DNA of 64,000 nt from Ceratodon purpureus (lineage: Eukaryota > Streptophyta > Bryopsida > Pseudoditrichales > Ditrichaceae). The translations under genes and the position numbers were made by a program. This document shows, one piece after another, positions 11,001-20,821 of the stretch (position 1 is the first letter of the stretch; each line of letters opens with the position of its first letter). The notes beneath the pieces were generated by a model. It was not told where the DNA came from and did no database searches. It worked only from the letters and a program-made list of their open reading frames with translations. The stretch spans positions 16,354,162-16,418,161 of the forward strand of contig CM026428.1 in NCBI GenBank assembly GCA_014871385.1, written 5' to 3'.

Positions 11001-12243
11001 GGAGAAGATGGTATTTCAGAATACAGTAGCCCCTTTCACACTGATCCGAGGAGTACTTTTCCGGATGGGACCGGATGATGTATTACGGAGGTGCCTCGAG
11101 GAATCCGAAAGAAGGCAGGTCATGAGGGCCTTACACGCCGGGCCCTCGGGCGGCCATTTCGCCTCGGAGACAACCATCAAGCGAATCCGATCAGCCGGAT
11201 ATTGGTGGCCTTACCTCTCCCGAGACGTGAAGGAATTCGTAGGGCAGTGTGACCAGTGTCAAAGAACCGGGGCACCTTCGTTCCGAAACCACTGGCCCCT
11301 CACTCCCATTATTCCCTTGGCTCCGTTTGAAAAATGGGGGATAGACTTTATCGGACCGATCAATCCGGTCACAGCCCGGAAGAGGAGATACATTATCCTG
11401 GCTACGGATTATGCGACCAGATGGGTAGAGGCAAGGGCAACGGTGAAGAATGACGCCGCAGCTGCAGCCACATTTCTCTTTGAAGAAATAATGATGAGAT
11501 TTGGACATCCGTTAGAACTGGTGAGTGACCGGGGAAAACATTTCCTGAACGATGTCATCATCAATATCACGGAACGGTATCTCATCAAGCACCGGAAGAC
11601 GACCCCTTATAATCCGAAAGCGAATGGGTTGACGGAGCGAGCCAATGGCATCGTCGGAAAGATTCTGAACAAGATGGTCTCGGCTCATAAGACGGATTGG
11701 GATCGGAAGCTCCCTTCAGCTGTACACGCCTACAATACCAGTGAGAAGAAAACCATGGGTAAGAGTCCGTTCTTCCTAGTCTTTGGACAATCCGCAATTC
11801 ACGGAGTGGAACTGGAGGTAGAAACCTTACGGGTTATGGCTGCCCGTCACGGAACGAGAGTCGAGGATCCGGGGTACCGGGTCGTGGCATTACAGGATCT
11901 GGAAGAAGTCAGGAGAGGCGCCCTACAGCAGGCTGTAGATGTCCAGGCAAAACGTAAGGAGACCTACGACAAAAGAATTCCTAAGGACAATAAGGTGATA
12001 GAAGGAGGCTTGGTGCTCTTATACGATAATCGGCACCAAAAGTTTCCGGGAAAGTTACATACGAGATGGATGGGACCTTACCGGGTTACGCGGATCTTTG
12101 AGAACGGATCGTTACAACTGGCGGACCTCCAGGGAAATAGCTTCGAAACCCGGGTGAACGGATCCCGAGTGAAGAATTACAACCCTGAGGAGTTCACAGA
12201 CACCGAAGGAAGCGAAAGCCCGGAAGGGGAGGAAGAAGATTAG
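8092..12243 (+). CDS. pol: Pol polyprotein of element 1 (protease, reverse transcriptase, RNase H, integrase)
   Basis: Expressed presumably as a Gag-Pol readthrough product; a GTG at 8098 is the first codon of the 1381-residue frame used for numbering, but no ATG occurs before the protease. Aspartic protease motif VDGGSGVN has D197. Reverse transcriptase spans about 540-730, with PFGLCNAPGTFQ and catalytic FIDDF (D654, D655). RNase H has TIDASGW (D800) and TEREALAVVYACKKFRHYL. Integrase has an N-terminal HHCC finger (GGHF...CDQC), catalytic D1083, D1144 and E1180 (D-35-E spacing) and a GPY/F-type C-terminal module (RWMGPYRV). There is no chromodomain. RT phrases such as WVSPIVVVPKK and FPLPF are closest to Athila-type elements. 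All key residues are present. Confidence 0.95.
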   Translation, partial: RFVTELQEGAEVPVHRVSTRSSARERAQEPELPKSRKTRRRVRSRRVDSDSGSEPSTVTRALPEENDRPRAENGVEGGNLPEDISEEVRKELTDPLARKITKPSVRFDDVPVVIPSDPRVDEYDILGDIKSLKANVTIGQLLHDNVNYQKVIREAWTKRRRRGVKLPSVATNFLQVEDHGAPELTVLIEGCAIPKVPVDGGSGVNLMLEDTAFELGYTSFESTNQVLRMADQSRVKPVGRLSQVPTTIGEVTYLLNYVIIRVSTGRPFPMLLGRPWLYMARVLVDWGAKEFVLGKTNQRIPWKMDGYLGETSGSDGYTSDWSDPEEEDDEVFSYFVNQFSEVTEDDFRFHNPISEQPQPSSEHVKFPVPEDRSLGEGSVPLSAEWFRQQVEEGNLPAMGLDPDTPVRVWSAWTDQGEEQESERVKNVVKPSDYEKVEVAPGKTFLLGRSMSKEQRKEYVDLLKEYLDVFAWSPSDLKGIPPELGQHHIDLVDGSVPVRQRQYRLNPKYSLMVKEEIDSLLKAGFIYPVNNSEWVSPIVVVPKKVGSDGKVKIRVCQDFRKLNAATKKDYFPLPFTDIILDHVAGQECYSFLDGFSGYNQVSIREEDQLKTTFTTEWGTFAFNRMPFGLCNAPGTFQRLMVDIFRDFLRHFLEVFIDDFAVFSKWKEHLEYLRRTFQRCRETGLKLHPGKCFMGMISGILLGHIVSRNGLEVDSDKVRAILILVSPTNVREVRGFLGCVGYYRRFIIAYAKLAAPLTELLKKEEEFLWTERRQQAFEELKKALTTAPILSAPDWSKEFHVTIDASGWCLGAILWQQGEDRKEHPIYYASRQMSLAERKYTTTEREALAVVYACKKFRHYLLGYKIVFHTDHDSLKYLVNKPDLSGRIARWILLLQEFNYEVVVKPGKANANADYLSRMRGPEAVSDITATFPDEFPEEAEVFHISGTENSDYSEIIQYLTQRRYPEGFTREEKMVFQNTVAPFTLIRGVLFRMGPDDVLRRCLEESERRQVMRALHAGPSGGHFASETTIKRIRSAGYWWPYLSRDVKEFVGQCDQCQRTGAPSFRNHWPLTPIIPLAPFEKWGIDFIGPINPVTARKRRYIILATDYATRWVEARATVKNDAAAAATFLFEEIMMRFGHPLELVSDRGKHFLNDVIINITERYLIKHRKTTPYNPKANGLTERANGIVGKILNKMVSAHKTDWDRKLPSAVHAYNTSEKKTMGKSPFFLVFGQSAIHGVELEVETLRVMAARHGTRVEDPGYRVVALQDLEEVRRGALQQAVDVQAKRKETYDKRIPKDNKVIEGGLVLLYDNRHQKFPGKLHTRWMGPYRVTRIFENGSLQLADLQGNSFETRVNGSRVKNYNPEEFTDTEGSESPEGEEED

Positions 12244-12266
12244 TGTTCGCGGGGACTCTCACATTT

Positions 12267-12279
12267 GAAAATGGGGTAA
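12267..12279 (+). other. Polypurine tract of element 1
   Basis: GAAAATGGGGTAA directly precedes the 3' LTR (TGTGG). It would prime plus-strand DNA. Element 2 has the near-identical GAAAAAGGGGTAA. Confidence 0.8.
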
Positions 12280-15200
12280 TGTGGGATCCGAGAAACTCAG
12301 AATAAACCGGAAGAGCCCCAGCCGGCGTAAGTATTCCATTTATTTTTCATTTTTTTGGTTAATTAGGTAAAAACTGGCCAGACACTAGCAGCATTAGTAG
12401 TTAACGCAAATCGGATACTCCAGAAACGTTAAAACAGTTAACGTAGGAAGTGTCCCCGGAACCTGGATTCCGGAAACTCGGAAGATAAGATACGGAACGG
12501 GTGGACGATCCGAGTACTGACCGTTACTGTAACCGCGTCAAGGATCCGAAGCGACGCGGAAGTCATCATGACTCGGATAGGCGTTTACCCCGGTACGTGG
12601 GCGGCTGCAATTACGGGCCGCCACAGCGTTTATTATGCCTGGGGTATATAAGCGAGGGTGTTAGGGTTTGGAGTTCCTTTTTGCGAACTGGGAGTAGAGA
12701 GTGAAAGAGCGGTGAGGTGTCCTTGTCTTTTCCGATTCACCGGCAGTTGGATTGCCGGGTTTCTTGCTGTCGGATCGTAGAGGGAGAGAAGTGAGGAGTA
12801 GAGATGGCGCGCGTACAGTGTTGCGTCCTTAGCCCCGGAACTCCAGTGAAGGAATCGGATATGGAGGAACTGATCACCGACCTCACTCGGATGAGGTGTG
12901 AGGGACTGCTGGCACGGCCGTGGTTACTAAAGAGTGAGGTGATGGTGAGGGAGGTCCTGGAAGGTCCGGACAACCGGTGGGATAAAACGATCCGAGGCAA
13001 GCCCACGCTGTGGAATGCGGAACAGTGGGCGGAAGCTTACGGTTTCGAACAGAAGGGACTCCTTTGGGCGACCCGGACGGATCAGTACGTGCAGGATAGG
13101 TTCCACGGGAAGATCCATAGGAATAATGGATACGAGATAGACGCCTGCAAGGATAGGAGGCAGAGGCAGGTCTTAGCCTTCCTCGTTCCGATCCTGTATC
13201 CGCAGAAACCGGCGCAAGTTACCATTACGGTCGGGAATACCATCCTCGGAGCGTATACGGGAGAACGTCCGGTGAATTGGGCTGCACTCATGGCGGAAGT
13301 GGTGCAGAAGATGGTTCCGACGATCGGAAAGAAGCCGACCCCACTCTCCCCTTACCTCTTTCACCTTTACCATGCGAATGACTTGCTGACCGATAAAGAG
13401 GACGAGACGTATACGCACGCGAAGAACTGCCTCAACTTCTCGGAGATCCCGCCCGGAATGGAACCCGATCCGCGAGGTGAGCCCTCTGATACAACGGACT
13501 CGGAGGATGAGGACGATACGAGGGAAGTTCCGAATCCTGGCGCTGCTAGGGCTCAGTCCAGATCGCGATCGGAGCAGCCTGCGTCACGACATGCGGAGCC
13601 GTCTACGGCCCGGGGAGATCCGGAACGGAGAGAGGTCAGTTCCGATCGGGGATTTCCGGTGGACCTGTTTCGGGGGATTCGGGAGGAGACTCACCGGGCT
13701 CAAGCTTCTTATGATCGGATCGAAACCCTGTTCCGGAGGGTCTGTACAGCGCTGGGAGGGTGCTTACCGGAAGAGGTGATCCGAGAAGTGGAGTTGTTGA
13801 AGGATGCCCCAACTCTCCGGAGTGAGAAGAAGCGGCTGGAGCTTCAGTTGCAGGAGTTGACGAAGGAGCTGGCGGCAAAGAGTGACGAGATCCGAAAGTT
13901 CCACGCCGAGCAGGAGGAGACTTTGGGGGAGCTTCGGAAGTTGGTGGGAAGTTCGGGAGCGGTAATCAACAAGGCCCGGCTGTTTGATGAGAACGTGGTG
14001 CAGCCGGCTGATTTCGAGGACAAGCAGAAGATCATCAAGATCCTCTCCAAATGCGAGCATTCGATGAACATGATCCTGAAGAAGGTCCGGCAGCTGCTCA
14101 ATCCGAGCACCGGAAGTCCCAGTCTCGTAGTCACTGGCCGAGGTCTTCCGCTCCCCGGATCGCCCTCTCGTGCCGTGGTAGGAGAATCACGCGGAGTGGG
14201 TTCCGAACCCCGATAGGGAGTAACCTCCAAGCAGCAGAACAGATGACGGCCGAAGAAGCCGCCATGACAAATCGGACGATTGGCGGAGGCGATCCGGGAA
14301 GTCCAAGCACAGGCGGTGTCACCCGGAACCAGTACAGTCCAGCAGAGCTGCGCGATCCCCACCGGACAGGTGGAGGTGACCGGAACGACAGTCACCGAGA
14401 GGCGGATCGAGGAGAGGACGGTTTCGGAACAGGTGACTCGGACCGTGCCGCCGGATGTTCTTCCACGACTCGGAGATGAAGTGATCATTGCGAATTACCG
14501 AGGGGAGGTAGCGGGACCGGAATGGGGACGACCTATTTCACCACCCGGACGGACCCGAGTAACTCAGGAGGGGGGATTGACCCCTTCACCCACAGCCAAG
14601 ACCGGAACGGTGACGCCTACTCCCACCGGAACGCCAGCAGCAGGTTCCCCTCAGAACACTGTCGGTGAGTTCCGGAGGTTGCGGAAAAGGAAGGAGCCGA
14701 TTACGATTTCCGAGTCCGATTCAGAGACGCATGGGAGCTCTCCGGTCAGGACCACCGGAACTGAAACTCAGACTCCGACGTCCGGAACTCCCCCCGCACA
14801 TATGATTCCGAAATCGCCCAATTCTCCCAGCCCCGGATCGTTACCCCGGTTGTCTTTGGAGGCTCAGGAGAGGGAGTCCAAGGCGGAACGGAGTGCTAGG
14901 CGCAAGGCGGCACGAGCAGCAGGGGCGGGCGGATCAGAGCCGCGGGTGACCAGGTCGAAGGATCGCGAGCAGGAGAGCCACAAGAAGACAAAGAAGTGAT
15001 AGATTCCTCTCACTGCCACTTGTCGTAACTTTCCGGATTATAGGAGTAGATTCGGATCGGGAGATCCGTCCTAGCGTAAAGTAGAATTCTAGGTAGGTAG
15101 TTAGGGATTAGGGTTTTGATTGAACTGCCCGGCGCCGCCGCTTTTGTGAAGCCCCTGCTTACTTAAACCGGGCAGGCGATGCGGTCCGGGTCTTCGTTTT

Positions 15201-15932
15201 GCATGTTTTCCCCCTATATTCCTTATCAGTAAAGTATTTGTGTTTTGTAAGTACTGTGCGTGATTTCCCGCTAAGTGTGAATGATCCGGGAAGGATATGA
15301 GAGTTCCGCTGTAGCTCGGATAGGAAGGTGATGGGAGTTGCGACGAGACCCGAATCGGAAAGGAAATGGGATTGAGCGGAAAGATTAGCGGATTGTCGTA
15401 GGAGTGAAGCCTCACTGTTCCGTCCCCAAATCAACCTCATACGGAATAGCCGTCGCTAGGGTCGAAGCGGATCAAGAACTACTTGGTCGGGCTCCCTGAA
15501 CTTCTGAAGAGGTTCCGTGCATAGTGAGAGGGGGGGGAATCGGAACGTGGTACGGGTCGCCTAGGGATAATCGGACCCTGGTTCTCCCAGATCCGGAATG
15601 GTTTGTCGTTGTAGTCCCACGGATCGGAGAGGATCGTTTGTGTGACCTGCTGGCCAGAGTACTCTAGGACAGTTGTGAGACGGTAACTGATCCGAGACGT
15701 TGGGGTTTGTGGACAAAACACCTAATGAGAGAAGAATAGAGAAGGAGATAGTTCGGGAGTTACGTTCCGAAGACACTATCCGAGCAGTGGCAAGGCTCGG
15801 AACGATTAGAAGTAACTACTTGGTGAAACACTATTGAATCCCTGGACGATACTCGGAACCTAGTGACAGTACGGAAGTTTACGCTCAATTAGAGCACTAT
15901 CCGGATGTTAGTTGCGTTTCCGTGTTCCGACA
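12280..15932 (+). repeat. 3' LTR of element 1 (3653 bp)
   Basis: Direct repeat of 2567-6222. I see about nine single-base indels and one substitution relative to the 5' LTR, all between roughly 14198 and 15390; the rest appears identical. TATA is at 12645-12651. Confidence 0.95.
12804..14999 (+). pseudogene. Frameshifted copy of the LTR ORF in the element 1 3' LTR
   Basis: Same ORF as 3091-5286, but a G is missing from a GGGG run (here GGG at 14198-14200), giving a TAG at 14214-14216, and an extra G at about 14282-14283 restores the frame. Compensating one-base changes recur near 14829 and 14854. Paired compensating indels in homopolymers look more like consensus errors than decay, so the real copy may be intact. 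Confidence 0.75.
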
Positions 15933-15937
15933 TCCTT
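15933..15937 (+). other. Target site duplication of element 1 (right copy)
   Basis: TCCTT follows the terminal CA of the 3' LTR and equals 2562-2566. The uninterrupted site is at 25314-25318. Confidence 0.92.
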
Positions 15938-16610
15938 CTCGCCGGCCGGTATCAACGGCACGACCCGTTGTACCCTGAACGACTGTCCTTCCGCCGCCGG
16001 TTCCTTCCCTTTCCTACCCATTCCGCTCAGTCCTCCTCTCCGTCACTCCGGTAACACCTGCACGCACGATCCTCACCACAATCTCTCGCCTAACGGAAAC
16101 ACTTCCGTCTCACCGTCTCTCTCCTACCGTCTAACCCTAACTGCGCCCACCGCCTTAGAGCGCAAGGACCCGTCGTGCCACAAAATGACAAAGAGAAAGG
16201 AAGAGCATGGCGGTCCTTCCTCCTTTTATACCTGCCCTCGCGCCCACCCGTTCGTAGCTCATCATGACGGACGGTCGTAGCCCCTCATCATTGGACGGTC
16301 GCGACCGGCGGCGTTTTAATGGTTGCAGCCATTATCCCCGTGTGCGTTGTACCTTTTGGTGGTTATACTTAAGTCTGCCGGGTCAGGGCTCTGTCATATG
16401 GACTGTATCCGTCTCTCCTCCATCGCAGACGACCGGATCTCACCCGGCTGGCCTTCCGGTCACTTATTTATTCAGCCGACCGGCTTAACCGGTTGTTTTA
16501 CTTATAGGCTTAGTACTTCCGTATTTCTAACATAAAATTTTTAATTTTTTTATCATTTTCCTACCGGAATTAGTATTCCGGTGTGTCAACCGTGGAAATC
16601 ACTTTCCACA
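15938..16610 (-). repeat. 3' LTR of element 2, proximal (U3) part
   Basis: Matches 25319-25991 with equal length (673 bp) and includes the LTR promoter (TATA-like TATAAAAG near 16230-16223). It starts with TGTGGAAAG on the minus strand, immediately after the polypurine tract, and stops at the element 1 insertion. Confidence 0.93.
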
Positions 16611-16623
16611 TTACCCCTTTTTC
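16611..16623 (-). other. Polypurine tract of element 2
   Basis: GAAAAAGGGGTAA on the minus strand abuts the 3' LTR and overlaps the pol stop codon (TGA, 16624-16622), so no spacer separates pol from the LTR. Confidence 0.8.
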
Positions 16624-19600
16624 ACCCGTGAGCGTCCTCGCGAACGTCATCCGGTCTGTACAGTTTGACCCGGGATCCATTCACCCTAGTATCCATTGGA
16701 TATCCTTCTAGGTCTGAAAGTTGTAATGACCCATTGGAATAAATCTTATCAACCCGGAACGGTCCCATCCAGCGAGTATGTAACTTACCCGGGAAATTCT
16801 TATACCGGCTGTCATAGACTAGAACCAATCCTCCTTCTTCGATTCCTTTATCCGTTGTGATTCGCTTGTCATACACCTCCTTCCTTTTGGCTTGGACCTC
16901 CTTTGTCCGTTCCAATGCCTCCATCCGGTCTTCCTCCATCCGGTCGATGACCTGTAGACGGTTGTCGAGTGCATCCGTTTTATCTCCGTGGTTGGCTGCG
17001 AGTACCCTCAACGTCTCTACTTCCGTCTCGATGGACTGAAGTACCTCCTGTCCGTATACCAGATAGTACGGAGTCCGTCCGGTTGTACTCTTGTGTGCCG
17101 TATTGTACGCATAGACCGCCGATGTCAGTTTCCGGTCCCAGTCCGTCTTATGTGAGGTTACCACCTTGGTCAGAATCTTACAGATTATTCCGTTGGCCCG
17201 TTCCGTCAATCCGTTCGCCTTAGGATTGTACGGTGTGGTCTTCCGGTGTTTGACCTCGTACTGGTTGGTCAGACCGGCCACCACTTCGTTCAGGAAATGT
17301 GTTCCCCGGTCGCTCACTATCTCCAACGGATGGCCAAATCGCATCATTATCCTTTCGAATATGAACCGGGCGGATGTCTCGGCATCATTTTTCCGGGTGG
17401 CTCTGGCTTCTACCCACTTCGTGGCGTAGTCCGTCGCCAAAATGATGTACCGGTGCCTCTGAGTGCCTACCGGTTGAATTGGCCCAATAAAATCCACTCC
17501 CCATTTTTCAAACGGTGCTAGTGGAACAATGGGAGTTAACGGCCAGTGATGCCGTACGGCCGGAGCTCCTATCCGTTGGCAGGGATCGCATTCTTTTATA
17601 AATTGATGAACATCCCGATGAAGGTGTGGCCACCAGTATCCGGCCTCGCGGATCTTCTGTACGGTGATGACGGATGCATAGTGTCCTCCGGCCGGTCCAT
17701 CATGCAAAGCCCGGATGACCTTCCGGCGATAGATGGGTTCTAGGCAGCGTCGGAGTTTTTCATCCGCCCCTAGTTTGAAAAGCAATTCTCCGACGAGGAA
17801 GTACGGTGCCACCCGGTGCTGAAACACACTCTTCTCCTCCCTACTTAGTCCTTCCGGATACCTCTGAGTCTGGAGGTAGTTCTTAATCCGCTGAAGATCC
17901 TGGTCCTCCCCTTCGTCCTCCTGAATTCGGTAGACGGAAGACGTACCTCCTACGACCGGAAGGTCGCGGGGGTCCGGTATATCCTGTATACTGGTACCAA
18001 CCGGGTATTCTTCCGGGAATTCATCCGGAAACTCTGAAGATATCTCCTCCTTGCTCTCCTTTCCCCGTTGTCGCGACAAATAATCTGCATTGAGGTTAGA
18101 CTTCCCGGATTTGACAATAACTTCGTAGTTGAACTCCTGAAGAAGTAATATCCACCGGGCCAACCTTCCGGACAGATCCGGTTTGTTGACTAGATACTTC
18201 AGCGAGTCATGATCCGTATGGAAGATGACTTTGTACCCCAATAGGTAATGGCGAAATTTCTTGCACGCATAAATGACGGCTAGAGCCTCCCGTTCGGTTG
18301 TCGTGTAATTCTTCTCGGCCGGATTCATCTGCCGGCTGGCATAATAGATGGGTCGTTCCCGGCCCTCGTCATCCAATTGCCATAGGATAGCTCCCACACA
18401 CCAACCGGATGCATCCAAAGTGACATGAAAAGATTTCGACCAATCCGGTGGGGCTAGTATAGGGGCTGTGACCAACCGTCTCTTCAGTTCTTCAAAAGCC
18501 TGTTGACGGATTTCCGTCCAGAGGTACTCTTCTTCCTTCTTGAGCAACTCCGTTAGTGGCATTGCCAACCGGGCATAATTCTCAATGAACCTCCGGTAGT
18601 ATCCCACACACCCCAGAAATCCTCTGAGTTCCCGGAGGTTGGTGGGGGCAAGAAGGGCCAACATGACTATTACTTTTGCCACGTCCACTGCTATTCCCTT
18701 CCGGCTGACTATGTGTCCGAGCAATAGTCCGGCTAACATACCGAAAAAACACTTGCCCGGATGGAGCTTGAGTTTAGTCTCCCGGCATCGCTGGAACGTT
18801 TTCCGGAGATAGTCCAGATGTTCCACCCACCGGCTGAACACCGCGAAGTCGTCAATGAAAACTTCCAGGAAATGTTTTAAGAAATCCTGAAATATGTCCA
18901 TCATCAACCGTTGAAACGTTCCGGGAGCATTGCACAATCCGAAAGGCATCCGGTTGAAAGCGTAGGTACCCCAATCGGTGGTAAAAGTAGTTTTCAGTTG
19001 GTCCTCCTTCCGGATGGACACCTGATTGTATCCGGAAAACCCATCTAGAAAACTGAAGCATTCCTGACCGGCCACGTGATCGAGCACCATGTCGATGAAG
19101 GGTAAAGGGAAATGATCCTTCTTTGTGGCTGCATTCAGCTTCCGGAAATCCTGACATACCCGGATTTTGACTTTCCCATCCGGACCCGTTTTCTTTGGTA
19201 CTACTACAATCGGTGACACCCACTCGGAGTTATTCACTGGATAAATAAAACCGGCTTCCAGCAGTTTATCTAGTTCCTCCTTCACCATCATGGAGTACTT
19301 TGGGTTGAGCCGGTACTGCCTTTGGCGAACCGGAACCGCTCCCTCCATTAGGTCGATGTGATGTTCGCCCAATTCCGGCGGTATACCCACCAGATCCGAT
19401 GGAAGCCAGGCGAAGACGTCATCATATTCCGTAAGCAGTTCCAAATACTGTGCCCGTTCCCGGTCCGTCAGTCCTTTTCCCAAATAGAAAGTCCTACCGG
19501 TTTCCGTCTTCACTGCTTCGTAATCTTCCGGTGCTACCACATTCTTGACCGGTTCGCTAGCATCCGTTTCTACGGACCCCGGAAGGGCTGACCAGGGTAA

Positions 19601-20815
19601 GTCACTGGTCTTTGACCCGGATATCCCTGTTTTGATTATCCCATCTGCAAACTGTCCTTTAATCCATTCGGAGGTCAACGGAACGCTTGCTTCTCCTAGG
19701 GCCCGGTCATCGTCCTTCCTGCCTTCCGGTGGTCGGTTCGGTACTTCGGTTCCATCCGGCTTCTGTTCAGGTACCGGGTTACGGAATCCCAGATCTTCTT
19801 CTGATACCTCCCGGAATTCTTGTACATGATATGACTGCAGGGAATCCGAGTTTTCTGAACTTGTCCAATCGGAAGTGTAACCATCCGTCTCACTTGTTTC
19901 CCCCAGATGGAGCTCCGGTTTCCACGATAGCAAAACAGCCGGGTCCCCGAAAGTAAAAGCCTTCTTCGCCCAATTTACCTTGACTCCGGCTAGATATAGC
20001 CACGGCCGTCCGAGTAACAGTGGAAACGGATTTCCTTCCTCCACCCGGATAACCAAATAGTTGAGCGGGTAAGTGAGTCCGGAAATCTTTGTCGGTACTG
20101 CCGACAGTTTTCCCACTGGTACAACTCGAGACTGGTCTGCCATCCGTAGAGTCTGATTGGTAGGCTCAAAGACAGTGTACCCTAAATCATTGGCCGTACT
20201 TTCCAGTAGTAGATTTACTCCGGATCCTCCATCTACCGGTACCTTCTGGATAAGGCATCCGTCGATCTCCACAGTTATTTCCGGAGCCCCGAAATCCTCC
20301 ATCTCGGCGAAATTAACTGCGACGGAAGGCAGCTTAATCTTCCGTTTACGGGTCCGGATTAAGCCGGACTTAACCTGCTTCTGATAATTAGGATTATCAT
20401 GTAACAGTTGTCCTATGGTGACATTGGCCGGCTGGGCCTGAATATCCTGGAGGATGTCGTACCTGTCGGCTTTCGCCCGGACCTCCGGTTGGATAATTTC
20501 CGGAATCTCGCTGAATGTCACCTTCCGGCCCTCCTGTACTTGAGGTAACCCAGCAATTATCTCCGGTCCAATATCCGGCATAGTTGGTAAGGTCTTGACC
20601 CCTTTTTCAACCGGGACCGTCTCCGGGGGTACCTCCTTCTCTGATTCCCCGGAAGTTTCTGAAGATTCCGGTCGGCTACTCTCTTTCCTCTGTGACCTGG
20701 TCCGAACACCAGATTTCCTCTTCTTCTTTTCTGAATCCTGTCTCCGGGTGGAACTACGCGAACTGACCTGATGGATACCCACGCCGGTCTCTCCTCGTGG
20801 TTCCACCGGTAACCG
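16622..20815 (-). CDS. pol: Pol polyprotein of element 2
   Basis: Open for about 1395 codons after the gag stop; a GTG at 20806 starts the frame used for numbering, and no ATG occurs until about residue 80, supporting readthrough from gag. The order is as in element 1: protease VDGGSGVN (D192), reverse transcriptase with PFGLCNAPGTFQ and FIDDF (D652, D653), RNase H (TLDASGW, TDHDSLKYL), integrase with an HHCC finger, WGVDFIGPI, SDRGTHF and a GLTERAN glutamate, then a GPF-type module (RWMGPFRV). The N-terminal 100 residues are Lys/Arg/Ser/Glu-rich linker. No inactivating change is seen. The protein is clearly homologous to, but well diverged from, element 1 Pol, so the two are distinct families. 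Confidence 0.95.
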   Translation of the reverse strand, partial: RLPVEPRGETGVGIHQVSSRSSTRRQDSEKKKRKSGVRTRSQRKESSRPESSETSGESEKEVPPETVPVEKGVKTLPTMPDIGPEIIAGLPQVQEGRKVTFSEIPEIIQPEVRAKADRYDILQDIQAQPANVTIGQLLHDNPNYQKQVKSGLIRTRKRKIKLPSVAVNFAEMEDFGAPEITVEIDGCLIQKVPVDGGSGVNLLLESTANDLGYTVFEPTNQTLRMADQSRVVPVGKLSAVPTKISGLTYPLNYLVIRVEEGNPFPLLLGRPWLYLAGVKVNWAKKAFTFGDPAVLLSWKPELHLGETSETDGYTSDWTSSENSDSLQSYHVQEFREVSEEDLGFRNPVPEQKPDGTEVPNRPPEGRKDDDRALGEASVPLTSEWIKGQFADGIIKTGISGSKTSDLPWSALPGSVETDASEPVKNVVAPEDYEAVKTETGRTFYLGKGLTDRERAQYLELLTEYDDVFAWLPSDLVGIPPELGEHHIDLMEGAVPVRQRQYRLNPKYSMMVKEELDKLLEAGFIYPVNNSEWVSPIVVVPKKTGPDGKVKIRVCQDFRKLNAATKKDHFPLPFIDMVLDHVAGQECFSFLDGFSGYNQVSIRKEDQLKTTFTTDWGTYAFNRMPFGLCNAPGTFQRLMMDIFQDFLKHFLEVFIDDFAVFSRWVEHLDYLRKTFQRCRETKLKLHPGKCFFGMLAGLLLGHIVSRKGIAVDVAKVIVMLALLAPTNLRELRGFLGCVGYYRRFIENYARLAMPLTELLKKEEEYLWTEIRQQAFEELKRRLVTAPILAPPDWSKSFHVTLDASGWCVGAILWQLDDEGRERPIYYASRQMNPAEKNYTTTEREALAVIYACKKFRHYLLGYKVIFHTDHDSLKYLVNKPDLSGRLARWILLLQEFNYEVIVKSGKSNLNADYLSRQRGKESKEEISSEFPDEFPEEYPVGTSIQDIPDPRDLPVVGGTSSVYRIQEDEGEDQDLQRIKNYLQTQRYPEGLSREEKSVFQHRVAPYFLVGELLFKLGADEKLRRCLEPIYRRKVIRALHDGPAGGHYASVITVQKIREAGYWWPHLHRDVHQFIKECDPCQRIGAPAVRHHWPLTPIVPLAPFEKWGVDFIGPIQPVGTQRHRYIILATDYATKWVEARATRKNDAETSARFIFERIMMRFGHPLEIVSDRGTHFLNEVVAGLTNQYEVKHRKTTPYNPKANGLTERANGIICKILTKVVTSHKTDWDRKLTSAVYAYNTAHKSTTGRTPYYLVYGQEVLQSIETEVETLRVLAANHGDKTDALDNRLQVIDRMEEDRMEALERTKEVQAKRKEVYDKRITTDKGIEEGGLVLVYDSRYKNFPGKLHTRWMGPFRVDKIYSNGSLQLSDLEGYPMDTRVNGSRVKLYRPDDVREDAHG

Positions 20816-20821
20816 TCAATT
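20810..20821 (-). promoter_or_regulatory. Probable stop-codon readthrough site between gag and pol (AAT TGA CGG TTA)
   Basis: The gag stop TGA (20818-20816) is followed by CGG TTA and pol in the same frame. The stop and the next five bases (TGA CGG TT) are identical to element 1, although gag and pol sequences around them differ. Confidence 0.75.

Larger units (their letters stand above)
2567..15932 (+). mobile_element. Element 1: complete Athila-like Ty3/gypsy LTR retrotransposon nested in element 2
   Basis: A 13,366-bp element with LTRs of 3656 and 3653 bp, both starting TGTGGGATCC and ending GTTCCGACA, flanked by the 5-bp duplication TCCTT (2562-2566, 15933-15937). The undisturbed sequence TCCTT at 25314-25318 in the other LTR of element 2 shows the empty site. 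The internal part (6223-12279) holds PBS, gag, pol and PPT. Gag and pol frames are open apart from the single stop between them, and the 5' LTR ORF is intact. Everything needed for autonomous movement appears present, so a recently active element is plausible. Confidence 0.95.

Noticed and set aside
16264..16535. Short plus-strand frames within the element 2 U3 region
   Set aside because: Opposite strand to the element, under 80 codons, repeated at 25645-25916 merely because the LTR is repeated.
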